A stretch of 13,815 nucleotides of DNA. Origin: Lachnoclostridium sp. UBA3775. Its GTDB lineage: Bacteria > Bacillota > Clostridia > Lachnospirales > Lachnospiraceae. How positions within the stretch are numbered: position 1 is the first letter of the stretch; every line of letters begins with the position of its first letter. This document shows, in pieces, positions 13,535 through 13,815 of this stretch. A model generated the notes under the pieces. That model was given only the letters and a program-made list of their open reading frames with translations. It was not told where the DNA came from and searched no databases. The stretch is taken from NCBI GenBank assembly GCA_002369525.1, contig DFFN01000092.1:1-13815 (forward strand), read 5' to 3'. A program made the translations under genes and the position numbers.

Positions 13535-13815
13535 ATGAGAAAACAAAAAACCATGGACGGAAATATGGCAGCGGCACATGTAGCCTATGCATTTTCTGAA
13601 GTGTCCGCAATCTATCCGATCACTCCGTCCTCGCCTATGGCTGAAAACATGGATGAATGGGAAGCTCAGGGAAGAAAGAATATTTTCGGCGAGCAGGTTA
13701 AAATAATAGAGATGGAGTCCGAGGGCGGTGCTGCAGGTGCAGTTCACGGCGGTGTTGCGGCAGGTGCATATACAACGACGTTTACAGCATCCCAGGGTCT
13801 GCTTCTTATGATCCC
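13535..13815 (+). CDS. nifJ: Pyruvate:ferredoxin (flavodoxin) oxidoreductase, N-terminal part (3' end outside window)
   Basis: The frame opens with ATG at 13535, 8 bp after AGGAGG (13521-13526), and stays open to the window edge (93 codons). The sequence MDGNMAAAHVAYAFSEVSAI, then YPITPSSPMAE, IIEMESEGGAAGAVHGG and FTASQGLLLMI is the conserved N-terminus (domain I, pyrimidine-binding) of NifJ/PFOR, which usually has about 1170-1200 residues. The enzyme converts pyruvate and CoA to acetyl-CoA and CO2, reducing ferredoxin, using thiamine diphosphate and its own [4Fe-4S] clusters. It begins 3 bp after the polyferredoxin stop codon, so the two are almost surely translated from one message and probably work together. 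The divergent MocR gene is a candidate regulator. Confidence 0.95.
   Translation, partial: MRKQKTMDGNMAAAHVAYAFSEVSAIYPITPSSPMAENMDEWEAQGRKNIFGEQVKIIEMESEGGAAGAVHGGVAAGAYTTTFTASQGLLLMI

Overview
The window looks like chromosomal DNA of an anaerobic, low-to-moderate GC Clostridia, most likely a Lachnospiraceae member. The grounds are AGGAGG-type ribosome sites, a NifJ-type pyruvate:ferredoxin oxidoreductase preceded by an RnfB-like ferredoxin, a MocR regulator, a clostridial-type deoxyinosine/uracil DNA glycosylase, and large unfamiliar helical proteins. This assignment is inference from gene content; there is no rRNA or other phylogenetic marker. I saw no tRNA, rRNA, CRISPR array or insertion sequence.

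Layout. (1) 1-372: the 3' part of a DNA glycosylase gene, convergent with (2) a type I phosphodiesterase/alkaline-phosphatase-superfamily gene on the minus strand (407-2068). (3) 2197-6755: a regulated plus-strand operon of a small GNAT-like acetyltransferase and a 1270-residue protein in which I read a divergent protein/lipid-kinase fold, closed by a good terminator. (4) 6888-9353: a single gene for a 756-residue helical, coiled-coil protein, closed by a strong hairpin. (5) 9404-10805: a PrsW-like membrane protease overlapping an MmcQ/YjbR-MGMT fusion gene. (6) 10885-12276, minus strand: a MocR/PdxR-type regulator. (7) From 12446: a soluble ferredoxin with two RnfB-like units, followed by the start of nifJ, which runs off the right edge.

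Most interesting part. Regions 3 and 4 appear to be one co-regulated locus. Both promoters carry the same paired 7-mers, TGGTGCA and TGGTGCG, 4 bp apart, and both place the second copy exactly 10 bp upstream of the -10 box. That is the architecture of a PhoB/OmpR-family activator site. The two large proteins also share a short N-terminal helical module (W-R-x-K-x-S-x-E-x-K, then Y and a basic G-x-x-R stretch), and none of the proteins has a visible export signal. The simplest reading is an uncharacterised intracellular pathway of acetyltransferase, giant kinase-like protein and coiled-coil partner, switched on by one response regulator.

The right end is an energy-metabolism locus. A MocR regulator faces the ferredoxin-nifJ operon, and the two promoters overlap within about 35 bp. 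The ferredoxin has 42 cysteines in 361 residues, arranged as two near-symmetric halves that could hold up to eight [4Fe-4S] clusters, and it would be a natural electron acceptor for NifJ.
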